Assembly (NCBI GenBank): GCA_016212465.1 | Contig: JACRGE010000034.1 | Span: 1-47,134, forward strand | DNA: 47,134 bases | Direction of reading: 5' to 3' | DNA from: Microcaldota archaeon | GTDB taxonomy: Archaea > Micrarchaeota > Micrarchaeia > Norongarragalinales > JACRGE01 | In this document: positions 36,149-47,134 of the stretch, one piece after another | Layout: each line of letters begins with the position of its first letter | How positions within the stretch are numbered: the stretch's first letter is position 1 | Made by a program: the position numbers and the translations under genes | Notes under the pieces: generated by a model | The model's input: only the letters and a program-made list of their open reading frames with translations | Told to the model about the DNA's origin: nothing | Database searches by the model: none

Positions 36149-36898
36149 ATGAGTGGCTTCGGCGACATTCTTGAAAATTCTTATGAAGCATATGCGAGGA
36201 ACATAAGACTAATCTCTTTCTTCAGCGTTCCCTTTCTACTCGCCTTCTTGCTTGTGATTGTGTTCAAGCTACCCATATACGTCGCAAACGGCGGAATCTT
36301 TCTGAGATTCGGCAGCATAGAGCGTGGAGACCTCTCCATAACCGATACCCTGAGCATAACCGTAGTGTTCTTGGTAGCGCTTTTCTTGTTTTCCGTCGCC
36401 CTCGCTGCCATAAACCTGTTGATGAAATCCCAGAGGACGCTTGTTCGACTTACGACCGAGAACATAGTACAGGTTGAAGGAAATACCTTCAAGCTCTTTA
36501 CCGTGTTCTTGCTTGCTTTCTTTATAACGCTCGTGGCCAATGTCTACCTCTATAGGTATTTTCTCAACAACACAGTTGGCGCCTTCATTGCGTTACTGGT
36601 TTCACTTGCAGTTGTTTTCGTTCCTCAAGCCGTCGTTATAGACGGCCTCGGCATAATCAAATCTGTGAAAATGAGTTTTTCAGTGGTCTCCCGTAGGGCA
36701 ACATACTTCGTTTTCTTTCTCTTAATCGCTGCCGCGCTCTTGGTCCTAAACGCCTTGATCTTCCTGTGGCTCAGCGGCTTTTTGCCTGCATTAATTTATC
36801 TGCCTTTAGTAATCAATGCGCTGGTGATCCTTCCCTTCCTTGAAGTCCTAAAAACCCAGATTTATCTAAGTAAGTATACGCTCCTCCACAAAATGTGA
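36149..36898 (+). CDS. Polytopic membrane protein
   Basis: 249 aa with ~6 hydrophobic segments. Confidence 0.65.
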   Translation: MSGFGDILENSYEAYARNIRLISFFSVPFLLAFLLVIVFKLPIYVANGGIFLRFGSIERGDLSITDTLSITVVFLVALFLFSVALAAINLLMKSQRTLVRLTTENIVQVEGNTFKLFTVFLLAFFITLVANVYLYRYFLNNTVGAFIALLVSLAVVFVPQAVVIDGLGIIKSVKMSFSVVSRRATYFVFFLLIAAALLVLNALIFLWLSGFLPALIYLPLVINALVILPFLEVLKTQIYLSKYTLLHKM

Positions 36899-36965
36899 CT
36901 AAGCCCACCTCGTCGAGTGAAATTTTTTATTTCCTTTAAGCTTACGTATTTTCCTTAAAAAGGGT

Positions 36966-39041
36966 GTAGAGACGGTTATAGTACTGATTTCGGAAAAACC
37001 CCAGGCTGCACTTAGGATAGCACTAGCTTTAGGAGATGGAAAAGCTGTTAAGAAAGTCAAGAGAAACACTCCCTACTTCGAGGTCGAGCGCGATGGCAAG
37101 AAAATTCTTGTCCTACCCGCTGCAGGGCACTTGTACGGCCTCGTGCCGACTGAGCGGGGTTACGGTTATCCTGTGTTTGGGGCGGAGTGGGTGCCAACTT
37201 ATAACGCAAGCAAAGGAGCTGCTTTCACGAAGGGCTATCTGGAAAACATTATAGAATTCTCAAAGGCTTCGGAGGAATTCATTTCCTCAACTGACTACGA
37301 CCTTGAAGGCGAAGTCATAGCGGCCAACATCATTGAGTTCGCTTGCAAGGCCAAAAAAGCAAAGAGAATGAAGTTTTCAACACTCACGACGGAAGAGCTG
37401 GTTGAAGCGTTTGAGAACGTGCTTCCTTCAATAAACACAGGAATGGTTGAAGCTGGGAGGACTCGGCATTACCTTGATTTTGCATGGGGCCTGAGCCTCA
37501 GCAGAGCTCTAATGGCTGCGATAAAGAAGGCAGGCGTGTTCAAGGTGATGAGCATAGGGAGAGTCCAAGGCCCTTCATTGGCCCTTCTCGCAGCTCGCGA
37601 GGAAGAGATTTCCGCTTTTGTTCCAAGGCCATACTGGCAACTCTTCGCCTACTGTAAAGGAGCCCAATTCGTCCATGAGAATGGACAGTTTTTTGAAAAA
37701 AGCGAAGCAGAAACCGCGTTTGGAAGGACGGAGACGGAAGGGGTTGTAAAAAAAGTTGAATGCAGGAAATTGCTTGCGCTTCCGCCGGTTCCCTACGACC
37801 TTACCTCCCTCCAGATTGATGCTTACCGGGCATTCGGTTTCTCGCCTTCCCAAACGCTTGACATCGCCCAGTCCCTATACGAAGGGGGCGTCATCTCCTA
37901 TCCAAGGACCTCTTCTCAAAAGCTTCCTGAAAAACTTAACCTAAAGAAGATTGTGTATCAGCTGAACGAATTGCCTGCCTATGCTCCGCTTGCGTCACAG
38001 CTTATTTCCCAAAATCGTTTCAAGCCACGCGAGGGACCGAAGGAAGATCCTGCTCACCCCGCCATTTTTCCGACTGGCAACAAGCCAAGCAACCTGACTG
38101 TACAGGAAGGAAAGCTCTTTGACCTCATCTCAAAGCGCTTTCTCTCAACCTTTGCTCCTCCTGCAAAGAGGGAGCGAATGAAAGTGGAACTGTTGTTGGG
38201 AAAAGAGACTTTTTTAGCAGAAGGCGCTCGCACCATTGAAGAGGGATGGATTAAATTCTTTGCGCCTTACGCGAGGTTTGATGAAACCATTTTACCGGAT
38301 TTCAAGGAGGGGGAAAGCGTTAAAGCGGAGAAAATTGAAATGGTGGAAAAGGAGACCAAGCCGCCCAAGCGGCTTACTCAAGCCTCCCTCATAAAGAAGC
38401 TGGAGGAGCTTGGACTCGGCACTAAGGCAACGCGCGCAGAAATAATTAAAACACTTTATGACCGAGGCTACGTTTCTGGAAAAAACATCCAAGTTACTCC
38501 CTTCGGTATGGCTGTATACAATTCATTGAGGCACCACTCTCCTGAAATCCTTCGGGAAGACCTAACCCGGAATTTCGAGGAAGAAATGGAGCAGATTCAA
38601 GAAGGAAAAAAGAATCCCGCAGATGTTATAGATGAAGGCAAGGCCGTGTTGACAAGGATTCTAGATGACTTCAGGAAAAAGGAATCCGCCATTGGGGCAG
38701 AGCTTTTGAAGGGCTTGAACGAGGCCCAAAGGGAGGAGATGAACAAGAGCTTGGGGAAGTGCAACCTCTGCAGAGCGGATCTCGTGATAAAGCGAAGCAA
38801 ATATGGGTTTTTCGTGGCATGCTCAGCTTATCCAAACTGCAAGAACACCTTTCCCCTTCCCCGTAATTCCTCTATATCTCCAACAGGCAAAGTATGCGAA
38901 AAGTGCGGCACCCCAATAATAATAGTGAAAAGAAAAGGAAAGAGGACTTTCCAAATGTGCCTAGCAACGAACTGCGAGACCAAAAGAGATTGGGGCAACA
39001 GTAATTATCCCAAAGAAACAAATAATGAAGAGAAAAAGTAG
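36966..39041 (+). CDS. topA: DNA topoisomerase IA (start codon unclear)
   Basis: In-frame N-terminal Toprim sequence VETVIVLISEKPQAALRIALALGDGKAV... continues into the ORF at 37131; active-site region GVISYPRTSSQKLP; C-terminal Zn fingers. No ATG/GTG/TTG between the in-frame stop at 36918 and the Toprim motif. Confidence 0.9.
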   Translation, partial: VETVIVLISEKPQAALRIALALGDGKAVKKVKRNTPYFEVERDGKKILVLPAAGHLYGLVPTERGYGYPVFGAEWVPTYNASKGAAFTKGYLENIIEFSKASEEFISSTDYDLEGEVIAANIIEFACKAKKAKRMKFSTLTTEELVEAFENVLPSINTGMVEAGRTRHYLDFAWGLSLSRALMAAIKKAGVFKVMSIGRVQGPSLALLAAREEEISAFVPRPYWQLFAYCKGAQFVHENGQFFEKSEAETAFGRTETEGVVKKVECRKLLALPPVPYDLTSLQIDAYRAFGFSPSQTLDIAQSLYEGGVISYPRTSSQKLPEKLNLKKIVYQLNELPAYAPLASQLISQNRFKPREGPKEDPAHPAIFPTGNKPSNLTVQEGKLFDLISKRFLSTFAPPAKRERMKVELLLGKETFLAEGARTIEEGWIKFFAPYARFDETILPDFKEGESVKAEKIEMVEKETKPPKRLTQASLIKKLEELGLGTKATRAEIIKTLYDRGYVSGKNIQVTPFGMAVYNSLRHHSPEILREDLTRNFEEEMEQIQEGKKNPADVIDEGKAVLTRILDDFRKKESAIGAELLKGLNEAQREEMNKSLGKCNLCRADLVIKRSKYGFFVACSAYPNCKNTFPLPRNSSISPTGKVCEKCGTPIIIVKRKGKRTFQMCLATNCETKRDWGNSNYPKETNNEEKK

Positions 39042-39050
39042 AGTGGTTGG

Positions 39051-39830
39051 ATGGACGTTGAAATTTATTTGGACAAGAATGTGATGGAGAACGCAACCCT
39101 GCACTACGAGAAGGCGAAGGAGTGCAGGAAGAAAGCCGAAGGCATTCGCAGGGGAATAGAGGATTTGAAGAAAAAGATTGAAGAGGAAAAGAATGGGATT
39201 GAACGGAAAGAGATTGAGCAAAAGAAAAAAGAGGAAAAGAAAGTCAGGGTAAAGGAGGCTATGAAAAAGGAATGGTTTGAGGTATTTCACTGGTTTTTCA
39301 CAAGCGGCGGTTTCCTCGTAATCGGCGGAAGGGACGCGAAGCAGAATGAACTCGTTGTTTCAAAGCGCATGGAGAAAGAGGATTTGTTCTTTCATGCGGA
39401 CATTCAAGGGGCTTCAGCAGTTGTCATGAAAACTGGCAGAAAAATTCCTGCCGAGCAAGATAAGAGTGAAGCAGCCCAGTTTGCAGCCTGCTATTCCAAG
39501 GCATGGAACAGGGGTTTGGGCAGCGTGGACGTTTATTGCGTTGAAGGTTCGCAGGTGAGCAAGACCGCGCCTTCCGGCGAGTTCGTCCCAAAAGGAGGTT
39601 TCATGATATACGGAAAACGGGAGTGGTTCAGGAACATGGAATTGAAATTAGTTGTTGCGAAAGAAAATGAAAAACCCCTAGTTTTTCCAGCAAACCATTT
39701 AAAAAAACCAAAAGAATTCGTTGAAATAACGCCGAGCGGAGAAAGCAAGTCTTCCGTTGCGAAGAAGATACTCAAACACCTGAATTTGGGCGGGGACTCA
39801 ATAGATTTTCTTCTTTCAATTCTGCCTTAA
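39051..39830 (+). CDS. NFACT-R (DUF814) protein lacking NFACT-N/HhH; partial Rqc2/FbpA-like
   Basis: Coiled-coil then EWFEVFHWFFTSGGFLVIGGRDAKQNELVVSKRMEKEDLFFHADIQGASAVVMK. Confidence 0.85.
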   Translation: MDVEIYLDKNVMENATLHYEKAKECRKKAEGIRRGIEDLKKKIEEEKNGIERKEIEQKKKEEKKVRVKEAMKKEWFEVFHWFFTSGGFLVIGGRDAKQNELVVSKRMEKEDLFFHADIQGASAVVMKTGRKIPAEQDKSEAAQFAACYSKAWNRGLGSVDVYCVEGSQVSKTAPSGEFVPKGGFMIYGKREWFRNMELKLVVAKENEKPLVFPANHLKKPKEFVEITPSGESKSSVAKKILKHLNLGGDSIDFLLSILP

Positions 39831-39839
39831 CGTGAGACC

Positions 39840-40508
39840 ATGGTTTTTGTTTTTCGGGGACCCCATACGCGGGAAACAATCCGAGAATTTCTTAAAAAAG
39901 TGGATGCACTAACGCCTCACAAGATTCTTTTAGAGCTCCCAGATGATGCAGAGGTCCGCAGCGCCCTCTACCGCGCAAGTACAAAAGGGAGGATGGAAGA
40001 AGCAGAGGAAGTGCTTGCCGGCGGAAGAGAAGTCTTCTCAAGATATGCTCCAATACTTGAATACGGATTTCATAAGGGAGGAGTACCTTGTGTTCCCATT
40101 GATTCGCCATCCCTCAGAGGGCAAATGCTTGAAACACGCATCAAAATGGCCCTTACACTCAAGAGTGAATTGGATTCAGAAAGCAAGGCAAGAAAATTGC
40201 TGGAGTTGTTGGAGGAGAGATCGAAAATAACTACGCAAAGAAACAACTACATGAGTAAACGGGTGGAGGATGAAACGGAGTTGTCTAAGATTATTCACGA
40301 AGAACCGGTTGTGGTGGCGCTGATTGGAACCGACCATGAGCTTTCTTCAAAGAAAATCCTTACCCCCCACGAGGAGCTTGCGCAGCCTCTCGCAAGAGAT
40401 TACCCAATAAACCAAGCTGAACAGATGTTGTTGAGCAGAAGGAAAAAAAGTGAGATAATTCACTTTCTGAAACGTAAAATCGAGTCCGGAGAGCTGAAAG
40501 AAGTATAA
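39840..40508 (+). CDS. Hypothetical protein, possibly TraB/ChaN-like
   Basis: ILLELPDDAEV, GVPCVPIDSPSL, EEPVVVALIGTDHELSSKKIL; weak pattern only. Confidence 0.5.
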   Translation: MVFVFRGPHTRETIREFLKKVDALTPHKILLELPDDAEVRSALYRASTKGRMEEAEEVLAGGREVFSRYAPILEYGFHKGGVPCVPIDSPSLRGQMLETRIKMALTLKSELDSESKARKLLELLEERSKITTQRNNYMSKRVEDETELSKIIHEEPVVVALIGTDHELSSKKILTPHEELAQPLARDYPINQAEQMLLSRRKKSEIIHFLKRKIESGELKEV

Positions 40509-40565
40509 CCCCTGCTTTGTGCGTTAATAACGCCTAAACTAATTACGGGCTTGTCTGGAAGAAAA

Positions 40566-41141
40566 TCAACGCTTGAGGTATTCGTTTGCCTTCAGAATTA
40601 GGACGCAGCTTGAGCTGTGAGTGATTTCGCTTGCCATGACTTTGCGCAAGGCTTCTTCAAACTTCATTCTGCTAGCCTTAATGGTTTCGCTTCCTTCTTG
40701 GCGTGCCTTGGTGAAAGAGAGCTTTCGGGCAAGAAAGAGCTTTGTAGGAGAAACTACTATGGTCGTGAAGGGGTCGACTTGCCCCAAGTCCGTCCAAGTC
40801 TCTGCGGCGATTCCTAGTTCTTCCAAGAGTTCGCGTTTCGCAGCTTCAATAGGTGTTTCTTTTTCTTCTATCCCGCCACTCACCACTTCCAAGCTTTCGC
40901 GGTTCACTCCGTAGTGAAACTCTTTGGTTAAATAAACGAATCCCTCGCCATCCAAGGGAAGCACTGAAACCCCGGGCTTCACTTCAACTATTGCATGAAT
41001 TCCTGGCTTGCCATCAGGCCGAATTACCTTGTCTTCCCTCACCTTAATCCAAGGGTTCTCGTACTTTATCGCAGTTCCGAGAACGGTCCAAGGGCCGCGT
41101 TTGGTTAGCTCTGGCATGGAAGTATTTAGTGCGAGAAGCAT
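40566..41141 (-). CDS. Nudix hydrolase (ADP-ribose pyrophosphatase-like)
   Basis: Nudix box GGIEEKETPIEAAKRELLEELGI. Confidence 0.92.
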   Translation of the reverse strand: MLLALNTSMPELTKRGPWTVLGTAIKYENPWIKVREDKVIRPDGKPGIHAIVEVKPGVSVLPLDGEGFVYLTKEFHYGVNRESLEVVSGGIEEKETPIEAAKRELLEELGIAAETWTDLGQVDPFTTIVVSPTKLFLARKLSFTKARQEGSETIKASRMKFEEALRKVMASEITHSSSCVLILKANEYLKR

Positions 41142-41293
41142 ATTTAAGATCGCGCCACTAGCCTTTCTTCAAATCCCATACGCAGGAGGCTGGTGTTTAA
41201 GACACAACCAACTTTTTCCCGAATTTATGCACAAAGCCAAAGCCCTCCCTCCCACAAAAGGCTTAAATATGTGCATTTTGCATAATATTAACC

Positions 41294-41569
41294 ATGGAAG
41301 AACGCCGCATCAAAAAGGTTTTCATTCGTTTTTCGAAGCAAATGGGCTGCAAGCCCATCGTGCTCGAGGAGATAGTGATATTAAGGAACAGAGGATTGAG
41401 CAACATTGAAATCGCCGAAGAGGCGGGCATTTCGAGAAACACCGTTGCGAATTACTTGGAAAAGATGAGGAGAATGCAGGAGGAGCAGGTTGCGGAATTG
41501 CTTTCGCTCATTGGGATGATGCACGCCAAAAGAAGGGAGATGAGCAGGCTCCTTGAGGAAATGGAATAG
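41294..41569 (+). CDS. Small HTH protein with C-terminal coiled coil
   Basis: EIVILRNRGLSNIEIAEEAGISRNTVANYLEKMRRM; TATA-like TTAAATATG upstream. Confidence 0.7.
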   Translation: MEERRIKKVFIRFSKQMGCKPIVLEEIVILRNRGLSNIEIAEEAGISRNTVANYLEKMRRMQEEQVAELLSLIGMMHAKRREMSRLLEEME

Positions 41570-41590
41570 ATTTATTCTTATTTCATGTAG

Positions 41591-43783
<2,193 letters not shown>

Positions 43784-43801
43784 AGATCCAGAGTGATTTG
43801 A

Positions 43802-44221
43802 ATGAATCTCCGCATACTGGTTTCATCCTTTGTTCTCTTGCTTGCAACCTCGCTGTTACTCTATGGGTTTTCCGTTGTCGGCTCCCAAACCGCGCTTGTG
43901 AAAAGCCCAATAGACAGCTTCTGGAAGCTGCTTGCGCTTGCAATTGGTTTTTCACTTGTCGCATCCTATGTCTATCCACATGCCAGGGGAGTCAAGAAAG
44001 GAGATCAGTTGATTGCACTCGTGAAAGGCGTGTCCCCAACTGGAGGAACTCCTTTTCTCAACTCGGTCATTGTAAACGCCGTTGAGAGCGGGAGACTAGG
44101 TCAGAGGATTAAAATCCGGCTTGCGGACGGCACCGAAGGAGAAGGCATAATCACGTCCTATGCTGGAACCCTTTCCCCGCCTGCAATAAGGCTTACTGAA
44201 ACCGAGATTCCAATAGAATAA
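43802..44221 (+). CDS. Two-TM membrane protein with small C-terminal domain
   Basis: 139 aa; two hydrophobic segments then a beta-rich tail. Confidence 0.55.
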   Translation: MNLRILVSSFVLLLATSLLLYGFSVVGSQTALVKSPIDSFWKLLALAIGFSLVASYVYPHARGVKKGDQLIALVKGVSPTGGTPFLNSVIVNAVESGRLGQRIKIRLADGTEGEGIITSYAGTLSPPAIRLTETEIPIE

Positions 44222-44362
44222 TCTCTTCAAAATGGGGCTTAGTTGAGAACCTCGGCGGCTTCAAAAAACATGTTTAGAGTTAAATTCCAGTTTTGCAAAA
44301 AAATCATGAAATTATGAGGGAAATATTTTTAATAGAGCCTTCAAAACGGTTTTCTTTTTATT

Positions 44363-44968
44363 ATGCGAAGTAGTTATGTGGGTGGACTGGTTATGGATTG
44401 GGAGGAGTTTCTGCACATCACAGTTTCCGTTCTATCCATTTCTCTAGCCTTTTCCATCATCTTTCCCGAATCATTCGGCGACCCGATTCAAAAGTTTTTC
44501 GTGATCTTTCTGACAGTCGGCCTAGGATTCATACTGCACGAGCTAGCCCACAAATACGTGGCGATGCACTACGGCGCTTACGCAGTTTACAGGGCTTGGG
44601 TGTGGGGGCTGGTTTTCGCGGTTTCCCTTGCGTTCGCAACCCAGTTTTTATTCGGGAAAGGATTCGTCTTCGCTGCGCCGGGAGCGGTTTATATCTTCGG
44701 CCCCCACCTCTCTCGCAAACACAACGGTCTCATTGGCTTGGCCGGCCCCCTCATGAACCTAGTGGTTGCTATTGGATTCTCTTTGCTTGGTGCGCTTTCT
44801 TTCCTTAACCCTGCTATCGCGTCGCTGGGCTTCCAAGTGAATATGTTCCTCGGCTTCTTCAACCTCCTTCCATTCTATCCAATGGACGGAGAGAAAGTCG
44901 TACGCTGGAACCAAAACGTTTGGTTTGCTCTTTTCATCGTGTTCATGTTCTTCGTTTTCTTCATCTAG
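44363..44968 (+). CDS. M50 / site-2-protease-like membrane metalloprotease
   Basis: ILHELAHKYVA (HExxH), GLAGPLMNLVVA and NLLPFYPMDGEKVV. Confidence 0.9.
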   Translation: MRSSYVGGLVMDWEEFLHITVSVLSISLAFSIIFPESFGDPIQKFFVIFLTVGLGFILHELAHKYVAMHYGAYAVYRAWVWGLVFAVSLAFATQFLFGKGFVFAAPGAVYIFGPHLSRKHNGLIGLAGPLMNLVVAIGFSLLGALSFLNPAIASLGFQVNMFLGFFNLLPFYPMDGEKVVRWNQNVWFALFIVFMFFVFFI

Positions 44969-45025
44969 AAAGCCACCGAATCTGCTTTAAAAACCTTCCT
45001 CTCCCGTATTATAGCCGGTGTTTGA

Positions 45026-45241
45026 ATGAGGTGGAAATACGGTAAAAGAAATAGCGGACGCAAAGGATTTTGGTCTGATGAAACAGGCCAAGTGAGTGCA
45101 GAGCTGATTATAGTAATTGCTGCGCTCATCGCAGTAGCCTTGGTTTTGATTACTCAACTGCAGAATACTGCAAAAACAGGGAAAAAAATTCTTGCAAACG
45201 AAACGAGCAAGGCATGGGACGAGATCAGAGACATCAAATGA
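45026..45241 (+). CDS. Class III signal-peptide pilin
   Basis: DETG|QVSAELIIVIAALIAVALVLI. Confidence 0.7.
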   Translation: MRWKYGKRNSGRKGFWSDETGQVSAELIIVIAALIAVALVLITQLQNTAKTGKKILANETSKAWDEIRDIK

Positions 45242-45678
45242 CCCCCCTCCACAAAGAAGGAATGCGGGCGCAGTCCAGCTTGGAGTACCTGCTTGTGCTT
45301 TCTGTTTTATTCGCTTTCCTCGCCGTATTCATTCCAGTTGTGAAGGATGCAGTTGAAGCCGCAAAGTTCGCTGCAATCCTCGAGCAAGAGAGGGCTTCCT
45401 TCCAACGCCTAATTGATTTGGGCAGCGAAGCCCACGCTCTTGGAAAAGGCAGCTTCCTTTCCGAAGAAATTCATTTTCCAGCTCAAACCAAACTAACCTT
45501 CAACCCGCGTTCAACTGATCTATCCATTTCCTTCACTGCTTTCAACAAAACCAAGATACTCTGGAAAAAAATTTCATTCAACCCACGCCCTCTGTCAAAG
45601 GAGTTGTTTGGAGATTATTTGGTCAAAGCGTTTGCTGAAGGCGAAGGCATCACTTTTGAATTCAAAAAAATGCATTAA
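45238..45678 (+). CDS. Class III signal-peptide pilin
   Basis: MRA|QSSLEYLLVLSVLFAFLAVFIPV; ATGA overlap with the preceding pilin. Confidence 0.75.
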   Translation: MTPLHKEGMRAQSSLEYLLVLSVLFAFLAVFIPVVKDAVEAAKFAAILEQERASFQRLIDLGSEAHALGKGSFLSEEIHFPAQTKLTFNPRSTDLSISFTAFNKTKILWKKISFNPRPLSKELFGDYLVKAFAEGEGITFEFKKMH

Positions 45679-46073
45679 TTCATTGAAATGCTTGCCTGCA
45701 GCACCATAAACCTTCTTCCATCATATACGATTCTCTCTGCTTTCAGCGCCTCCCGTCTTTCTTCCAATGGTTTTGCACAATTGGCTTCCAATTTTTTTCC
45801 ATTCATTTCAAGAACGAGGCAATAGTCTCCTAAGGCACTCATCATTCTGGAATATTCTTTCTTTATTTTTTCCACAACTTCTTTGTCCTCTGATGCAAAA
45901 CCAATGATTTTTTCTCTGTTTTCATCGCTTTTGACGCTGATTTCAAGAACATCCTGCACCAGTTGGTATAAGTACACTTCCTTTAGTGTTGGAGCAGGTG
46001 CAGGTGCAAGCAGCATAACGAATCCAGTGAGCGCGAGAACGCTGACCAGCGCTTCTATCGAGAGTATGGCCAT
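45675..46073 (-). CDS. Pilin-like anchored protein
   Basis: MAILSIEALVSVLALTGFVMLLAP, then a soluble domain with Cys. Confidence 0.6.
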   Translation of the reverse strand: MAILSIEALVSVLALTGFVMLLAPAPAPTLKEVYLYQLVQDVLEISVKSDENREKIIGFASEDKEVVEKIKKEYSRMMSALGDYCLVLEMNGKKLEANCAKPLEERREALKAERIVYDGRRFMVLQASISMN

Positions 46074-46077
46074 GCCG

Positions 46078-46473
46078 TCACCTAATGCAAACCTCCAGAA
46101 TCTTTGTTTCCTCTCCTTGAAGAACAAGCCTTTTCACGCATATCTTGCTCTTCGCCCCTATTTCTTCAAGTCCATCGATCGATATGATTCTGAACGAAAT
46201 CGTTTTGTTTCCTTGTTTCCACTCTCTTGGTATTTCATTCAGTTTCCGCTCGTCCAAAACATGGGATATAATAAAGGCGCCTTTCTCTTCCGCCAACCCT
46301 TCTTTGACCAAAAAATCGGCAGCCGCAAACACCTTTTTTTCATCCTCGTGTAATCTGGCTGCCGCAGCAAACGTCCCTATTTCCACTTTGAAAAAAGTCA
46401 TTCCCAGAATGAAAATAACTATTGCCACCAAGACTGCAACCGACAAGTCAAAACCCGTTAATCCTTTCCGCAT
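46078..46473 (-). CDS. Pilin-like anchored protein
   Basis: MRKGLTGFDLSVAVLVAIVIFILGMTFF. Confidence 0.6.
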   Translation of the reverse strand: MRKGLTGFDLSVAVLVAIVIFILGMTFFKVEIGTFAAAARLHEDEKKVFAAADFLVKEGLAEEKGAFIISHVLDERKLNEIPREWKQGNKTISFRIISIDGLEEIGAKSKICVKRLVLQGEETKILEVCIR

Positions 46474-46484
46474 TTTTTCACCAA

Positions 46485-46823
46485 CTATGCAGGCTCTTTT
46501 TCACTCTGTCTGATCCTAAGCCCTTTTTCCACGCTGATGTTGATACTGCAGTATTCTGCAGCATTTCCGTTGGTGAAAGACAACTTGCTCTTATTCACCA
46601 CCAGTTCTCGCTCTAACCCAAGGTCATAAAAAAAGTTTCTGCCATTCAACGAAAACGTGCTTGCGAGGCTGCAGATATTCCTCAGCTTCGTTTTTTCCAA
46701 AAAAAGGTTGCTGGCGGTTTCGGTTTCTCTCAACAATTGTTTTTCAAAAACAGCGAAAGCGACGATGAACATCACATAAGCAGCTAGGTAAACTAGGATT
46801 TCAATCGAGGCTTGGCCCTTCAT
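46485..46823 (-). CDS. Class III signal-peptide pilin
   Basis: MKG|QASIEILVYLAAYVMFIVAFAVF. Confidence 0.75.
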   Translation of the reverse strand: MKGQASIEILVYLAAYVMFIVAFAVFEKQLLRETETASNLFLEKTKLRNICSLASTFSLNGRNFFYDLGLERELVVNKSKLSFTNGNAAEYCSINISVEKGLRIRQSEKEPA

Positions 46824-47134
46824 TCAAATCCCTCAGGAACCAAAATCAAGTAGGCAACTTTCTCCTTTTCGGAGTATACACTAGCTCCAAACCCGAACCA
46901 CGTTCCAGCAACATGAAAGTTGGGAATGAATGCCAAGCCATTTCTTGAAACTCTGATTTTCCCGTGCGCATAATCCAGGAATGCCGTGCTTTTGAACGAA
47001 ACCCCTTTCCGCCAGTCAACTGTTTTCTCAAAGAAGTCAAAGCAGTTTCTGCACTTTACGGGTTTTCTTTCAACGACCATCGTCGACCTCATTTCCTCAA
47101 ACTCTTTTTCATCAGCTGTTCCGAACCATGCTTC
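46820..47134 (-). CDS. C-terminal part of an unknown protein running off the window
   Basis: Frame stays open to the window end (EAWFGTADEKEFEEMRSTMVVERKPVKCRNCFDFF...); ATGA-type overlap with the downstream pilin. Confidence 0.6.
   Translation of the reverse strand, partial: EAWFGTADEKEFEEMRSTMVVERKPVKCRNCFDFFEKTVDWRKGVSFKSTAFLDYAHGKIRVSRNGLAFIPNFHVAGTWFGFGASVYSEKEKVAYLILVPEGFE

Overview
Archaeal chromosomal window. The call rests on GatD/GatE, RFC small subunit, Pelota, ABCE1/Rli1, a two-domain Cdc48, Elp3 and class III signal-peptide pilins; the lineage cannot be fixed from sequence alone, but a DPANN-like archaeon is plausible. Main blocks: (1) elp3 - Lrp/AsnC regulator - gatD - gatE - abce1. 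(2) A minus-strand type IV pilus/Tad-like locus (~8.4-21.5 kb) with one secretion ATPase, two TadC/GspF-type membrane proteins, an A24 prepilin peptidase and many pilin-like proteins. One of these is a 33-aa mini-pilin absent from the supplied ORF track; another carries two tandem six-cysteine modules with beta-defensin-like spacing. (3) pelota and an ACT-like protein. (4) A translationally coupled alpha-glucan cassette (GT4, GH57, glycogen synthase, wHTH, debranching enzyme). (5) RFC small subunit interrupted by a LAGLIDADG intein. (6) MTTase, topoisomerase IA with no canonical start codon, a stand-alone NFACT-R protein, Nudix, Cdc48 and an M50 protease. (7) A second pilin cluster at the right edge. 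The strongest unexplained signals are the tandem defensin-like modules on a pilin, and a pair of intergenic RNA-like hairpins (2034-2096 on +, 23030-23110 on -) that share an identical 16-nt core, GCAACCCCAAGGAGGT, inside stems of different sequence. No tRNA, rRNA, CRISPR array or intact transposon was recognised. All calls are from reading the sequence; no database search was run.
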